Shown piece by piece: positions 8,753 to 17,393 of a stretch of DNA of 64,000 bases. Each line of letters opens with the position of its first letter. The stretch's first letter is position 1. The notes below the pieces were generated by a model. The model had not been told where the DNA came from and made no database searches. It saw only the letters and a list, made by a program, of their open reading frames with translations. The stretch comes from an uncultured Lachnospiraceae bacterium (GTDB taxonomy: Bacteria; Bacillota; Clostridia; Lachnospirales; Lachnospiraceae). The stretch is taken from contig CANSPM010000010.1 of assembly GCA_947648875.1 (NCBI GenBank), positions 24,007 to 88,006 on the forward strand, in the 5' to 3' direction. The position numbers and the translations under genes were made by a program.

Positions 8753-9704
8753 ACGGCGCGCAAAACGCTTTCCCCTGGAAGGCATTTTCCAGTCGCATTT
8801 TCCGATGCAGAGAATTAAGGACATCCCGCTTGCGGCGGCTCCAGAGAGGAGCAATGAGCAGGTTTTTGGGTCCGTCTCCGGTTACCCGGTGTACCACAAT
8901 ATCAGGAGAAAGATGCGTCAGGCAGTTTACAAGGATGTCTATATACGCTTCCTTCTCCAATACAGAAAAATCCCCTGCGCGATATAGGGCCGCCAGGTCC
9001 GTTCCCTCCAGCACATGGAGCAGCTGTAGTTTGATGCCGAAGAGAGTACAGGTGTTCAGGTACTCTATGGTCTCCAGCATCTGACTCGTTGTCTCGCCGG
9101 GAAGTCCCAGAATCACATGCACGACGGCGGGAATCTCCAACATATGCAGATTTCTCATGGCAGACTCAAAACAGGGAAGTTCGTATCCTCTGCGGAGGAG
9201 CCGTGCCGTCTCTTTATGAATCGTCTGTAATCCCAATTCTATCCAGATAAATTTGTCGGGGTAGAGCCGACGAAGCTCTGCCAGCAACCGCAGCACGGGC
9301 TGTGGCAGACAATCCGGCCTGGTGGCGATAGAGATCCCGCAGATATCGGGATGTTCCAGGGCCCGGACATACAGAGGGCGCAGAATCTCCGGCGCGGCAT
9401 AGGTGTTGGTGTAGGCTTGAAAGTAGGCGATGTAATGTCCGCCCACCTGCTTTTGTCCAAACAGAGCCAGACCGGCTTGAAGCTGTTCCGCAATATCTTT
9501 TCCCGATACGGCAAAATCTCCGCTGCCCCCGGCACTGCAAAACAGACAGCCCCTGGTGTCCAGTGTCCCGTCCCGGTTGGGACAGGTCATATGGGCATCC
9601 AGGGCGATTTTATAGCATTTGTGGCCCTGGGTATTCCGGAGATAGGCGTTCAGGGAATAGTAGGGCTTTCCCAGCCAGTGGGCCGGGGGCTTGATCTCGG
9701 CCAT
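8739..9704 (-). CDS. Radical SAM protein, YhcC/TIGR01212 family
   Basis: A 321-residue radical SAM protein. The cluster-binding cysteines are in CPNRDGTLDTRGCLFC (Cys41, Cys53, Cys56), the wide spacing characteristic of this family. IWIELGLQTIHKETARLLRRG and VHVILGLPGETT are conserved barrel segments (both shortened here). The family is widespread, cytoplasmic and of unsettled function. It starts 4 bases after the malic enzyme stop codon, so the two form a minus-strand operon. AAGG is the only ribosome-binding-like sequence upstream, which suggests coupled translation. Confidence 0.9.
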   Translation of the reverse strand: MAEIKPPAHWLGKPYYSLNAYLRNTQGHKCYKIALDAHMTCPNRDGTLDTRGCLFCSAGGSGDFAVSGKDIAEQLQAGLALFGQKQVGGHYIAYFQAYTNTYAAPEILRPLYVRALEHPDICGISIATRPDCLPQPVLRLLAELRRLYPDKFIWIELGLQTIHKETARLLRRGYELPCFESAMRNLHMLEIPAVVHVILGLPGETTSQMLETIEYLNTCTLFGIKLQLLHVLEGTDLAALYRAGDFSVLEKEAYIDILVNCLTHLSPDIVVHRVTGDGPKNLLIAPLWSRRKRDVLNSLHRKMRLENAFQGKAFCAPSKFL

Positions 9705-9708
9705 GCGG

Positions 9709-10857
9709 TTAAATATATGCCTTTACCGCGGCGGCAACCACTTCGGCCACCTTGGGATTGAAGGCTTCGGGCATGATATTCTCATCGGAGAGTTCCTCTT
9801 CCGGCACCAGGGAAGCGATGGCCTTCGCTGCGGCCAGCTTCATCTCCTCCGTGATTTGCCGGGCATGTCCTTCCAGGGCGCCTTTGAAGATGCCGGGGAA
9901 AGCTACCACGTTGTTCACCTGGTTGGGGAAATCGCTGCGGCCCGTGCCCACTACCCTGGCGCCGGCGGCTTTGGCCACATCCGGCATGATCTCCGGCACA
10001 GGGTTTGCCATGGCGAAGAGAATGGCGTCATGGTTCATGGAGGCCACCATCTCAGGGGTCACTATGCCCGGGGCGGATACGCCCACGAAGATATCTGCGG
10101 CTTTCAGCGCGTCCGCCAGGGTGCCGGTTTTGCCCTCCAGATTGGTCACTTCCGCCATCTTCTGCTGCATCCAGTTGAGTCCCTGTGTGGATTTGGAGAG
10201 GATGCCCACTTTGTCGCACAGGGTAATGTGGGGGAAACCGTAGGTGAGCAAAAGATTCGTGATGGCTATGCCGGCGCTGCCGGCCCCGTTTACCACGATG
10301 CGACAGTCTTCCTTCTTCTTGCCCACCACTTTCAGGGCGTTGATAATGCCCGCCAGCACTACGATGGCCGTGCCGTGTTGATCGTCGTGGAACACGGGGA
10401 TATCCAGAGCTGCCTTCAGGCGCTCCTCAATCTCAAAGCATCTGGGGGCGGAGATATCCTCCAGGTTGATTCCGCCGAAGCCGGGAGCCATCCAGGTGAC
10501 GGCCTTGATGATTTCTTCCGTGTCCTGCGTATCCAGACATATGGGCACGGCGTTAATCCCGCCGAACTCCTTGAAGAGAACCGCTTTGCCTTCCATGACG
10601 GGCATGGCCGCGTAGGGGCCGATATTGCCCAGGCCCAGGACGGCGCTGCCGTCGGACACCACGGCCACGGTGTTGGCTTTCATGGTGTATGTATATGCCG
10701 CCGCTTTGTCTTCGGCGATGACTTTGCAGGGCTCGGCCACGCCCGGGGTGTAGGCCAGGGCCAGGTCTTCCCTGGACTTTACGGGGGTTTTGGACACGGT
10801 CTCCAGTTTGCCGTTCCATTGTTCGTGAAGCATCAGCGCTTTTTCGTTGGTCGTCAT
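9709..10857 (-). CDS. NAD(P)-dependent malic enzyme (oxaloacetate-decarboxylating)
   Basis: A 382-residue short-form bacterial malic enzyme that converts malate to pyruvate and CO2 with reduction of NAD(P). Diagnostic stretches are YTPGVAEPC near the N-terminus, SDGSAVLGLGNIGP, the metal and catalytic region VMEGKAVLFKEFGGI and FHDDQHGTAIV, the Rossmann motif VNGAGSAGIAI, and FAMANPVPEI. Length and domain order match the family; there is no C-terminal phosphotransacetylase extension. The ribosome binding site AAGGAGA lies 7 bases ahead of ATG. It is the first gene of a minus-strand pair with the YhcC-type protein and diverges from rho. Confidence 0.95.
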   Translation of the reverse strand: MTTNEKALMLHEQWNGKLETVSKTPVKSREDLALAYTPGVAEPCKVIAEDKAAAYTYTMKANTVAVVSDGSAVLGLGNIGPYAAMPVMEGKAVLFKEFGGINAVPICLDTQDTEEIIKAVTWMAPGFGGINLEDISAPRCFEIEERLKAALDIPVFHDDQHGTAIVVLAGIINALKVVGKKKEDCRIVVNGAGSAGIAITNLLLTYGFPHITLCDKVGILSKSTQGLNWMQQKMAEVTNLEGKTGTLADALKAADIFVGVSAPGIVTPEMVASMNHDAILFAMANPVPEIMPDVAKAAGARVVGTGRSDFPNQVNNVVAFPGIFKGALEGHARQITEEMKLAAAKAIASLVPEEELSDENIMPEAFNPKVAEVVAAAVKAYI

Positions 10858-11004
10858 GATTTGGTCTCCTTATTTCATAGTGCATGGGGTTTTCTGTGAG
10901 CGCCCGAGTACGATGATCTGTTTCGGTCCGCTCTTGCGTGTCCAGGCATGGGGCAGCGCGGTAAGTGTGTTTTCCTTTCGATAAAACAGAGTTTTACGTT
11001 CTCT

Positions 11005-11033
11005 ATTTTATAGGGAATACAGGTTTTTTTCAA
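11005..11033 (-). promoter_or_regulatory. Sigma-A promoter of the malic enzyme operon
   Basis: Read on the minus strand, TTGAAA (11033-11028) and TAAAAT (11010-11005) are 17 bases apart, about 150 bases ahead of the malic enzyme start. Confidence 0.6.
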
Positions 11034-11043
11034 GAAATTTCTT
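11032..11043. promoter_or_regulatory. 12-bp palindrome in the malic enzyme/rho divergent region
   Basis: AAGAAATTTCTT is a perfect palindrome that touches the minus-strand -35 box of the malic enzyme promoter and lies ~40 bases upstream of the rho -10 box. It could be an operator; no protein can be named. Confidence 0.3.
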
Positions 11044-11061
11044 TGTTTTTCAAAAAATTAC

Positions 11062-11090
11062 TTCCTATTTCCATAAAAGTGTATTATAAT
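11062..11090 (+). promoter_or_regulatory. Candidate sigma-A promoter of rho
   Basis: A perfect TATAAT at 11085-11090 has a weak -35 region (TTCCTA at 11062-11067, spacer 17). The leader to the rho start is about 115 bases, long enough for the autoregulation known for rho in other bacteria. Confidence 0.5.
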
Positions 11091-11211
11091 CTATATCAGC
11101 AAGTTCATTCCGTTATGGGTCACGTCTGATATATATCCGTAAGATACCCCTTAAGGCGAATTGAATAGGAAGAGCAATACCATTTTTGAAGTGAGAGAAA
11201 TAGGAGGAGCA

Positions 11212-12885
11212 ATGAGAGAGAAGTATGAATCACTCGCGCTGGTACAGTTGAAGGAATTGGCCAAGGTACGGGGCATCAGGGGAGTATCTGCCATGAAGAA
11301 AGCCGAAGTGGTGGAAGCGATGCTGGCACAGGACGAGAGGGACAGGTCCGGGGAGGACGCTTCCGCACCTGCGGAGAGGGCAGCCTATACGCCTACGCCA
11401 AGACCTGCGGAGAAGGCGGCTTTTGCATCTGCGCCCAGATCGTCGGAGAGGGCGGCTGAGACTCCGGTGCCTAGATCGTCGGAGAGGACGGCTGAGACTC
11501 CGGTGCCCAGATCGTCGGAGAGGACGGCTGAGACTCCGGTGCCCAGATCGTCGGAGAGGGCGGCTGAGACTCCGGTGCCCAGATCGTCGGAGAGGACGCC
11601 TGAGACTGCCAGATCAGAGTCGCACAGACCCGAGGGGGGAAGGACGGAGGGCACCCGGTCGGAAGGGGTTCGTCCGGCGCCCGCAGAAGGGGAGCAGCCC
11701 GCCCGGCCAGCGCGTGTGAATGAGGCTTACGATTCCACTCAGTACCCTGTGGAACTGGACAGCGGCATTGAGGCGAAGGGAATTTTGGAGGTAATGCCAG
11801 ACGGATACGGATTTATCCGAAGCGATAATTATCTGCCCGGCTCGGAGGATGTGTATGTAGCTCCCAGCCAGATTCGCCGTTTCGGCTTAAAGACCGGAGA
11901 TATTCTGCGGGGCAATAAGCGAATCAAGACGCAGCAGGAAAAGTTCAGCGCGTTGCTGTTTGTGAGAACCATCAACGGCTATACCCCCGAGGAGTCTGCC
12001 AGGAGGACGGCCTTTGAGGATATGACTCCGATTTTTCCGGACAAGCGTATCAAGTTGGAGACTCCGGGCTGTAGTGTGGCCATGCGCGTTATGGATCTGA
12101 TCAGTCCTGTGGGTAAGGGCCAGCGCGGTATGATTGTATCCCCTCCTAAAGCCGGTAAGACAACTCTGTTGAAAGAAGTGGCCAAGTCCATATTGCGCAC
12201 CAATCCACATATGCATATGCTGATTTTGCTCATTGACGAGCGTCCCGAGGAAGTTACGGATATCAAGGAGGCCATCTGTGGCGACAATGTGGAGGTAATC
12301 TATTCCACCTTTGACGAACTGCCGGATCATCACAAGAGGGTAGCGGAGATGGTGGTGGAGCGGGCCAAGAGATTGGTTGAACATAAGAAAGAGGTAGTGA
12401 TTCTGCTGGATTCCATCACCCGTCTGACCAGAGCGTACAACCTGGTGGTTCCTCCCAGCGGACGGACGCTGTCCGGCGGTCTTGATCCCGCCGCTCTGCA
12501 CATGCCCAAGCGGTTTTTCGGCGCGGCCCGTAATATGCGGGAGGGGGGCAGCCTGACCATTCTGGCAACCGCACTGGTGGACACCGGGTCCAAAATGGAT
12601 GATGTGATCTATGAGGAGTTTAAGGGGACAGGCAACATGGAAATCGTGTTGGACCGCAAACTTTCCGAGAAGCGCATCTTCCCGGCGATTGATATCGCCA
12701 AGTCCAGCACCCGGAGAGAGGACCTGCTGCTTGACAGTGAGGAACTGGAGGCCATCAGCATTATGCGTAAAGCGTTGAACGGTCTGAAGTCCGACGAGGC
12801 CACCGACCGTATTCTGGATATGTTTGCACGCACCAGAAACAACAGGGAATTTGTCGCGAATGTAAAAAAGAACAGATTTATTTAA
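11212..12885 (+). CDS. rho: Transcription termination factor Rho
   Basis: A 557-residue Rho, an RNA-dependent hexameric ATPase that ends transcription. AGGAGG at 11202-11207 decides the ATG at 11212; the frame extends upstream to a TTG with no ribosome binding site. The Rho N-terminal helical domain covers ~1-45 ([13 protein letters not shown]), followed by a disordered, charged insertion of ~130 residues containing five 12-residue repeats (75-134). The RNA-binding OB fold starts near 180 ([15 protein letters not shown]). The ATPase has Walker [12 protein letters not shown], Walker [12 protein letters not shown] and the R/Q-loop region [11 protein letters not shown]. It heads the cluster rho-rpmE-yqhQ-prmC-prfA. 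Relaxed-length N-terminal insertions are common in Rho, but the near-identical repeats are unusual. Confidence 0.97.
   Translation: MREKYESLALVQLKELAKVRGIRGVSAMKKAEVVEAMLAQDERDRSGEDASAPAERAAYTPTPRPAEKAAFASAPRSSERAAETPVPRSSERTAETPVPRSSERTAETPVPRSSERAAETPVPRSSERTPETARSESHRPEGGRTEGTRSEGVRPAPAEGEQPARPARVNEAYDSTQYPVELDSGIEAKGILEVMPDGYGFIRSDNYLPGSEDVYVAPSQIRRFGLKTGDILRGNKRIKTQQEKFSALLFVRTINGYTPEESARRTAFEDMTPIFPDKRIKLETPGCSVAMRVMDLISPVGKGQRGMIVSPPKAGKTTLLKEVAKSILRTNPHMHMLILLIDERPEEVTDIKEAICGDNVEVIYSTFDELPDHHKRVAEMVVERAKRLVEHKKEVVILLDSITRLTRAYNLVVPPSGRTLSGGLDPAALHMPKRFFGAARNMREGGSLTILATALVDTGSKMDDVIYEEFKGTGNMEIVLDRKLSEKRIFPAIDIAKSSTRREDLLLDSEELEAISIMRKALNGLKSDEATDRILDMFARTRNNREFVANVKKNRFI
11434..11613 (+). 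repeat. Five in-frame 36-bp tandem repeats inside rho
   Basis: Copies start at 11434, 11470, 11506, 11542 and 11578. The unit begins CCCAGATCGTCGGAGAGG and encodes PRSSERxAETPV. The copies are nearly identical at DNA level except the last, which is degenerate at its 3' end. The unit length is a multiple of three, so copy-number change would keep the frame. Confidence 0.9.
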
Positions 12886-12893
12886 AAAACCTA

Positions 12894-12922
12894 TTGCATT
12901 CTAAGGAAACTCATGGTATATT
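12894..12922 (+). promoter_or_regulatory. Sigma-A promoter of rpmE
   Basis: TTGCAT at 12894-12899 and TATATT at 12917-12922 are 17 bases apart, directly after the rho stop codon. This gives rpmE its own transcription start. Confidence 0.6.
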
Positions 12923-13002
12923 AATAACGCTGTTTGTGGTTGCATAAGCAGTGCGGATGAGAACAAAGAATAAATACGGAATGATATAGAGAGGTGAGAA
13001 GC

Positions 13003-13209
13003 ATGAAAGAAGGAATTCATCCCCAGTACTATCAAGCAACTGTAACCTGTAACTGTGGCAACACATTTGTTACCGGTTCCACTAAGCCTGAGCTGCACGT
13101 AGAAGTCTGCTCCAAATGCCATTCATTCTACACCGGTCAGCAGAAATCGGCCAGAGCCGATGGACGTATTGACAAGTTCAATAAGAAGTACGGCGTTACA
13201 AGCAAATAG
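13003..13209 (+). CDS. rpmE: 50S ribosomal protein L31, zinc-binding type
   Basis: A 68-residue L31 of the large ribosomal subunit. The start at 13003 ([11 protein letters not shown]) follows GAGAGGTGAG. The four cysteines of the zinc-binding form are present (CNCG near 16-19, CSKCH near 36-40), as opposed to the cysteine-free zinc-starvation paralogue. The C-terminal [11 protein letters not shown] is typical. Gene order between rho and yqhQ is conserved in Clostridia. Confidence 0.96.
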   Translation: MKEGIHPQYYQATVTCNCGNTFVTGSTKPELHVEVCSKCHSFYTGQQKSARADGRIDKFNKKYGVTSK

Positions 13210-13221
13210 GAAGTTTCGAAG

Positions 13222-13252
13222 GGTTGAGATATCCACTATCTCAACCTTTCTT
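13222..13252 (+). terminator. Intrinsic terminator after rpmE
   Basis: A perfect 10-bp stem, GGTTGAGATA (13222-13231) with TATCTCAACC (13237-13246), has a 5-base loop and is followed by TTTCTT. Confidence 0.85.
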
Positions 13253-13278
13253 ACTCTTTAGCAGTGAGGTATATTTTT

Positions 13279-14277
13279 ATGGCAAAACGAAAGGGCTGCT
13301 ATTCCGGAATCGGCGGTCAGGCCGTTCTGGAAGGCATTATGATGAAAAATGGGGATAAGTACGCAGTGGCGGTGCGTAAGCCGGACGGCGGGATTGACTT
13401 TGACGTGGAGAGCTACCCGGGGGTACTGGCGGGCAGCGGATTGAAAAAGATTCCCTTTATCCGAGGGGTATTTAACTTTGTGGACTCTATGATACTGGGG
13501 ACCAGGTGTCTCAATTATTCCGCCGGTTTTTATGAGGAGGAAGAGGAAGAGACCGGGCTGGACAGGGCGCTGGATAAAGTCTCCGGCGGCAACGCGGAGA
13601 AGGTACTTACTACTTTTGTGACGATTCTCTCCGTGGCTGCCGCAGTGGGGATTTTTATTGTGTTGCCGTATTTTCTTTCAGGTCTGCTGAAGGGATATAT
13701 CCGCAACGAGTCTCTGATGGCCATTATTGAGGGCCTGATTCGGATTTTGATCTTTGTTCTGTACATTCTGGCCATCAGCCTGATGAAGGATATCCGCAGG
13801 CTGTTCATGTACCATGGAGCGGAACATAAATGCATCAACTGCATTGAGCATGGCCGACCGCTGACGGTGCGCAATGTAAAGCGCAGTTCCCGCCAGCACA
13901 GACGATGCGGCACCAGTTTCCTTTTCTTTGTGTTTATTGTAAGTATTGTCCTGTTTTTCTTTATCCGAGTGGATAATACGTTGGAAAAGGTGATACTGCG
14001 GATTCTGCTGATTCCTGTGGTAGCCGGGATTTCCTATGAAATTATTCGGCTGGCCGGACGCAGCAACAATATACTGGTGAAAATTCTGTCCGCGCCGGGG
14101 ATGATGGTGCAAAAACTGACTACCAAAGAACCGGACGAGCAGATGATCCAGGTGGCTATTGCGGCGGTAGAGGCCGTGTTTGACTGGAAGACATTCTTGA
14201 ATGAAAAGTTCGGTTATGTGGAAGAGCAGGAGGAACAACGTCAGGAGGACGATCAGGAGCCAGAGCAGTCTGAGTAG
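13279..14277 (+). CDS. DUF1385 integral membrane protein (YqhQ family)
   Basis: A 332-residue membrane protein. The start at 13279 (MAKRKGCYSGIGGQ) has AGGT eight bases upstream; the GTG at 13264 is less likely. The family signature GGQAVLEGIMMKN is at the N-terminus. Hydrophobic segments occur at about 115-140, 155-175, 215-235 and 240-262, and HGAEHKCINCIEHG in a loop could bind a metal. The C-terminus is acidic (EEQEEQRQEDDQEPEQ). YqhQ is highly conserved beside rho/prfA genes, but its function is not settled. Confidence 0.92.
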   Translation: MAKRKGCYSGIGGQAVLEGIMMKNGDKYAVAVRKPDGGIDFDVESYPGVLAGSGLKKIPFIRGVFNFVDSMILGTRCLNYSAGFYEEEEEETGLDRALDKVSGGNAEKVLTTFVTILSVAAAVGIFIVLPYFLSGLLKGYIRNESLMAIIEGLIRILIFVLYILAISLMKDIRRLFMYHGAEHKCINCIEHGRPLTVRNVKRSSRQHRRCGTSFLFFVFIVSIVLFFFIRVDNTLEKVILRILLIPVVAGISYEIIRLAGRSNNILVKILSAPGMMVQKLTTKEPDEQMIQVAIAAVEAVFDWKTFLNEKFGYVEEQEEQRQEDDQEPEQSE

Positions 14278-14335
14278 GTGAGAATGTGGGCGCAGAGAGG
14301 TTTCCCACAGGTCAGACCTGAGCGGTGCCCTTGTA

Positions 14336-15205
14336 ATGCGGAAAGAGAAGAGGATGGATAAATATAGGGATTGTTATGAATATGGATGGAACCGGCTGTT
14401 GGAAGCGGATATAGAGGAGGCGGCTTTGGATGCCCGTCTTTTGCTTGAACATATCTGCGGAACGGATCGCAATACGTTATTGGTCCATGGGGACCGGGAA
14501 GTGAGCGAGCGGGAACGTCTGGCTTATGAAGACGCCATTTTCCGGCGCGGCCGGCGCGTTCCCCTGCAACAGATCACCGGTTGTCAGGCATTTATGGGGC
14601 TGGATTTCCAGGTGAACGAGCATGTGCTGGTGCCCCGGCAGGACACGGAGATCCTGGTGGAGGAGGTGCTGCGGGAGATGCAGGACGGCATGAGGGTGCT
14701 GGATCTGTGTACGGGTTCCGGCTGTATTCTGATCAGTCTGCTACATTACAGCAATTATTGCAAGGGTGTGGGGACGGATATCTCCCGAGAGGCGCTGGAG
14801 GTGGCTCGGCGCAATGGCGTTTCGCTGCTTGGCCCGGAGAGGGAATATACCTTTTTGGAGAGCGATCTCTTTGCACGGGTGGAAGGAAAATATGATATCA
14901 TTGTGTCCAATCCGCCCTATATCCGGCAGGCGGAGATAGAGACGCTGATGCCGGAGGTAAGGGATCATGAACCCAGGCAGGCTTTGGACGGCGGTGAAGA
15001 CGGACTGGATTTTTATCGGCGCATTGCGGCGGAGAGTTCCCTGTATTTAAGCGGAGGCGGGAGGCTGTATCTGGAGATTGGCTGCGATCAGGGGGACGCG
15101 GTGCAGGAACTGTTGCTACAACAAGGTTTCCGGGAAGTCAATGTGGTGCAGGACTATGGGGGACTGGACCGGGTAGTGTGCGGATACTGGCCCATCAGAA
15201 TCTGA
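14336..15205 (+). CDS. prmC: Peptide chain release factor N5-glutamine methyltransferase
   Basis: A 289-residue SAM-dependent methyltransferase that modifies the Gln of the GGQ motif in release factors RF1 and RF2. The SAM-binding motif VLDLCTGSGCI lies near 120-130, and the NPPY motif VSNPPYIRQ near 190. HEPRQALDGGEDGLDFYRRI after it is a PrmC hallmark. The start could be 14336 or the ATG at 14354 (MDKYRDCYEYG), which abuts AGAAGAGG. Its substrate gene prfA follows 56 bases downstream. Confidence 0.94.
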   Translation: MRKEKRMDKYRDCYEYGWNRLLEADIEEAALDARLLLEHICGTDRNTLLVHGDREVSERERLAYEDAIFRRGRRVPLQQITGCQAFMGLDFQVNEHVLVPRQDTEILVEEVLREMQDGMRVLDLCTGSGCILISLLHYSNYCKGVGTDISREALEVARRNGVSLLGPEREYTFLESDLFARVEGKYDIIVSNPPYIRQAEIETLMPEVRDHEPRQALDGGEDGLDFYRRIAAESSLYLSGGGRLYLEIGCDQGDAVQELLLQQGFREVNVVQDYGGLDRVVCGYWPIRI

Positions 15206-15261
15206 TTAAAGGTGTTTGAATAGATAAGCCGGCATGGTTCCGGAAGAGAGGGAAAAAGGAT

Positions 15262-16338
15262 ATGTTTGATAAATTGGAGGATCTGTTGATCCGATTTGAA
15301 GAGATCTTGGGGGAATTGCATGAGCCTACGGTGACTAATAATCAGGAGAGATTCCGTAAGCTGATGAAGGAACAGAGCGATCTGACTCCCATTGTGGAAG
15401 CGTATACGGAATATAAGAAGTGCAGGCAGGACATAGAGGATTCTCTGACCATGTTAGAGGAAGAGTCCGATGAGGAAATGCGGGAGATGCTTAAGGAGAC
15501 TTTAAGCGACAGCAGGAAGCGGGGGGAGGAACTGGAGCAGGAACTGAAAATTCTGTTGCTTCCCAAGGACCCCAATGACGAGAAAAACGTCATTGTGGAG
15601 ATCCGGGCCGGTGCGGGCGGGGACGAAGCCGCTCTGTTTGCTGCGGAACTTTACCGTATGTATGTCCACTATGCGGAGGGACGTCGTTGGAAGGTGGAAT
15701 TGATGAATGTGGATGAAATCGGCATCGGCGGCATGAAAGAGGTGCAGTTTACCGTGATCGGACAGGGGGCATACTCTGTCATGAAGTACGAAAGCGGTGT
15801 GCACCGGGTGCAAAGGGTGCCGGAAACCGAGAGCGGCGGACGTATCCACACCTCCACAGCCAGTGTGGCGGTAATGCCGGAGGTGGACGAGGATATTGAT
15901 ATTGTTATCGACGAAAAAGATATCCGTATTGACGTTATGAGAGCATCGGGCAATGGCGGACAGTGTGTGAATACCACGGATTCGGCTGTGCGTCTGACCC
16001 ATTATCCAACGGGTATCGTGGTGTACAGTCAGACGGAAAAAAGCCAGATTCAGAACAGAGCCAAGGCCTTTGCCCTGCTGAAATCCAAACTCTATGATAT
16101 TGAGCAACAGCAGCGCCATGATGCGGAGGCGGAACTGCGCCGCAGTCAGATCGGCACTGGCGACCGTTCCGAGAAGATCCGCACTTACAATTTCCCCCAG
16201 GGGCGGGTGACGGATCACCGCATCGGCCTGACAATTTATAAGCTGGATAAGGTCATGAACGGAGATATTCAGGAAATTCTTGACGCCTGTATTGCGGCGG
16301 ACCAGGCGGCTAAACTGGTGAAGATGGGGGAAAATTGA
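15262..16338 (+). CDS. prfA: Peptide chain release factor 1
   Basis: A 358-residue RF1 that ends translation at UAA and UAG. The GGQ motif is at about 232-234 ([14 protein letters not shown]); Cys235 replaces the more familiar His, a common clostridial variant. The codon-recognition tripeptide is PET in [14 protein letters not shown], a variant of the usual PxT. The N-terminal coiled coil covers ~1-100. AGGGAAAAAGG precedes the start. It follows prmC, its modifying enzyme. Confidence 0.96.
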   Translation: MFDKLEDLLIRFEEILGELHEPTVTNNQERFRKLMKEQSDLTPIVEAYTEYKKCRQDIEDSLTMLEEESDEEMREMLKETLSDSRKRGEELEQELKILLLPKDPNDEKNVIVEIRAGAGGDEAALFAAELYRMYVHYAEGRRWKVELMNVDEIGIGGMKEVQFTVIGQGAYSVMKYESGVHRVQRVPETESGGRIHTSTASVAVMPEVDEDIDIVIDEKDIRIDVMRASGNGGQCVNTTDSAVRLTHYPTGIVVYSQTEKSQIQNRAKAFALLKSKLYDIEQQQRHDAEAELRRSQIGTGDRSEKIRTYNFPQGRVTDHRIGLTIYKLDKVMNGDIQEILDACIAADQAAKLVKMGEN

Positions 16339-16407
16339 GTCTGATCTGGCCGTCCTGTACACTTTGCAGTTGCAAAAGGCATAAGATGAGGCGGTTTGCG
16401 ATAGGGA

Positions 16408-16440
16408 GCGGAAGAATAGAACACAAATTCCGCAATTTTT
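16408..16440 (+). terminator. Weak terminator after prfA
   Basis: GCGGAA (16408-16413) pairs with TTCCGC (16428-16433) across a 14-base loop, followed by AATTTTT. The short stem makes it uncertain. Confidence 0.4.
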
Positions 16441-16445
16441 ATCAA

Positions 16446-16487
16446 TTGTCTGGGTAATAAATCATATATAATAAGTTTGCAAACTTA
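16446..16487 (+). promoter_or_regulatory. Promoter and 16-bp palindromic operator of the AraC/GyrI-like gene
   Basis: TTGTCT (16446-16451) and TATAAT (16467-16472) form a promoter-like pair with a short 15-base spacer. TAAGTTTGCAAACTTA at 16472-16487 is a perfect 16-bp palindrome starting at the last base of the -10 box, where a bound repressor would block transcription. The regulator gene starts 24 bases later, so autoregulation is plausible. Confidence 0.5.
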
Positions 16488-16511
16488 AGTCTGCGATTTA
16501 TGGGGAGTAGG

Positions 16512-17339
16512 ATGGATTACCGGGAGCACATAGAAAAAGTTATAGACTATATAGAGGAGAATTTGCAATGCGAGATCAGTCTGGTGGACTGCGCCAGGAT
16601 AAGCGGCTATTCTCCCTATCATTTTCTGCGCGTATTTCGGGCCGTAGTGGGTCTGACTCCGGCAGACTATATCCGAAAAAGAAGAATTTCAGAGATTTCC
16701 CGGGAGATTATGCAGGGAAATCAGTGGATATCGTCTGTTGCGTTTCGGTATGGGTTCAACTCTAAGGAAAACTTTGTGAGGGCTTTTAAGATGGAGCATC
16801 ATATTCTGCCCACGGAGTACAAGGCGGCACAGAACAGCCTGAAACTGTATGAAAGGTTCCGCTTTGAGGAAAAGGGTTTTTCTTTGACTCCCCAGATCAG
16901 GGAAATTCGGCCCTTGTCTCTCACAGTGTACAAATGTGATGAGGACTTTGTGCCCAATTTCTGGAATAAGTACAACGTAAGGGGGCTATCCCAAAAGTTA
17001 TCCGGCGGCAGGGAAGTGCGGGACTACGGCGTGAGTAGTTGGAACTGTGAGGAAAACAAGCTGGATTACTATATTGGCATTAAGTCCGAGTACGCTGCGG
17101 GGGATATCAGGGGAACTCTGGAGATAAGTATTGCAGGCGGCCTGTATGCAATTTTCTCCACTCCGGCGGCAACCCAGGATTTGTTTGTGACCCTGATTCA
17201 CAAAACATGGGATTACATCAATGGTTGTTGGTTGCCAAGCTGTGGATATAAGCGCAAAAACGCTTTTGAATTTGAGTGTTACTACGAGAAGAGCAGGCTG
17301 TTTTCGGAGGATATTTATATTCCCCTGGAAGAAAATTGA
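16512..17339 (+). CDS. AraC-family regulator with GyrI-like effector-binding domain
   Basis: About 275 residues. An N-terminal AraC/XylS double helix-turn-helix covers ~5-105 (SLVDCARISGYSPYHFLRVF and the second helix region NSKENFVRAFK), followed by a C-terminal domain of ~160 residues that resembles the Rob/GyrI-like small-molecule-binding fold. This order (DNA-binding domain first) is that of Rob/BmrR-like regulators. The start at 16512 follows GGGGAGTAGG; an ATG at 16500 is possible. It lies 54 bases upstream of the next gene, which it probably regulates together with itself. Confidence 0.88.
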   Translation: MDYREHIEKVIDYIEENLQCEISLVDCARISGYSPYHFLRVFRAVVGLTPADYIRKRRISEISREIMQGNQWISSVAFRYGFNSKENFVRAFKMEHHILPTEYKAAQNSLKLYERFRFEEKGFSLTPQIREIRPLSLTVYKCDEDFVPNFWNKYNVRGLSQKLSGGREVRDYGVSSWNCEENKLDYYIGIKSEYAAGDIRGTLEISIAGGLYAIFSTPAATQDLFVTLIHKTWDYINGCWLPSCGYKRKNAFEFECYYEKSRLFSEDIYIPLEEN

Positions 17340-17393
17340 GTCCGGCAATGTGAGTCATCGCGCAGCGATTCAATCTAGGAGGAAAATGATAGG

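Noticed and set aside
9691..10899. 402-codon open frame on the plus strand opposite the malic enzyme gene
   Set aside because: It is a His/Gly-rich shadow of a clear malic enzyme gene and has no ribosome binding site or domain.
11434..11613. 36-bp direct repeats considered as a CRISPR array
   Set aside because: There are no spacers between units, the repeats are contiguous and in frame within rho, and no cas genes are near.
15262..16338. RF1 with PET and GGQC variants as possible altered codon specificity
   Set aside because: Both variants fall within the normal range for clostridial RF1; the PxT and GGQ cores are intact.
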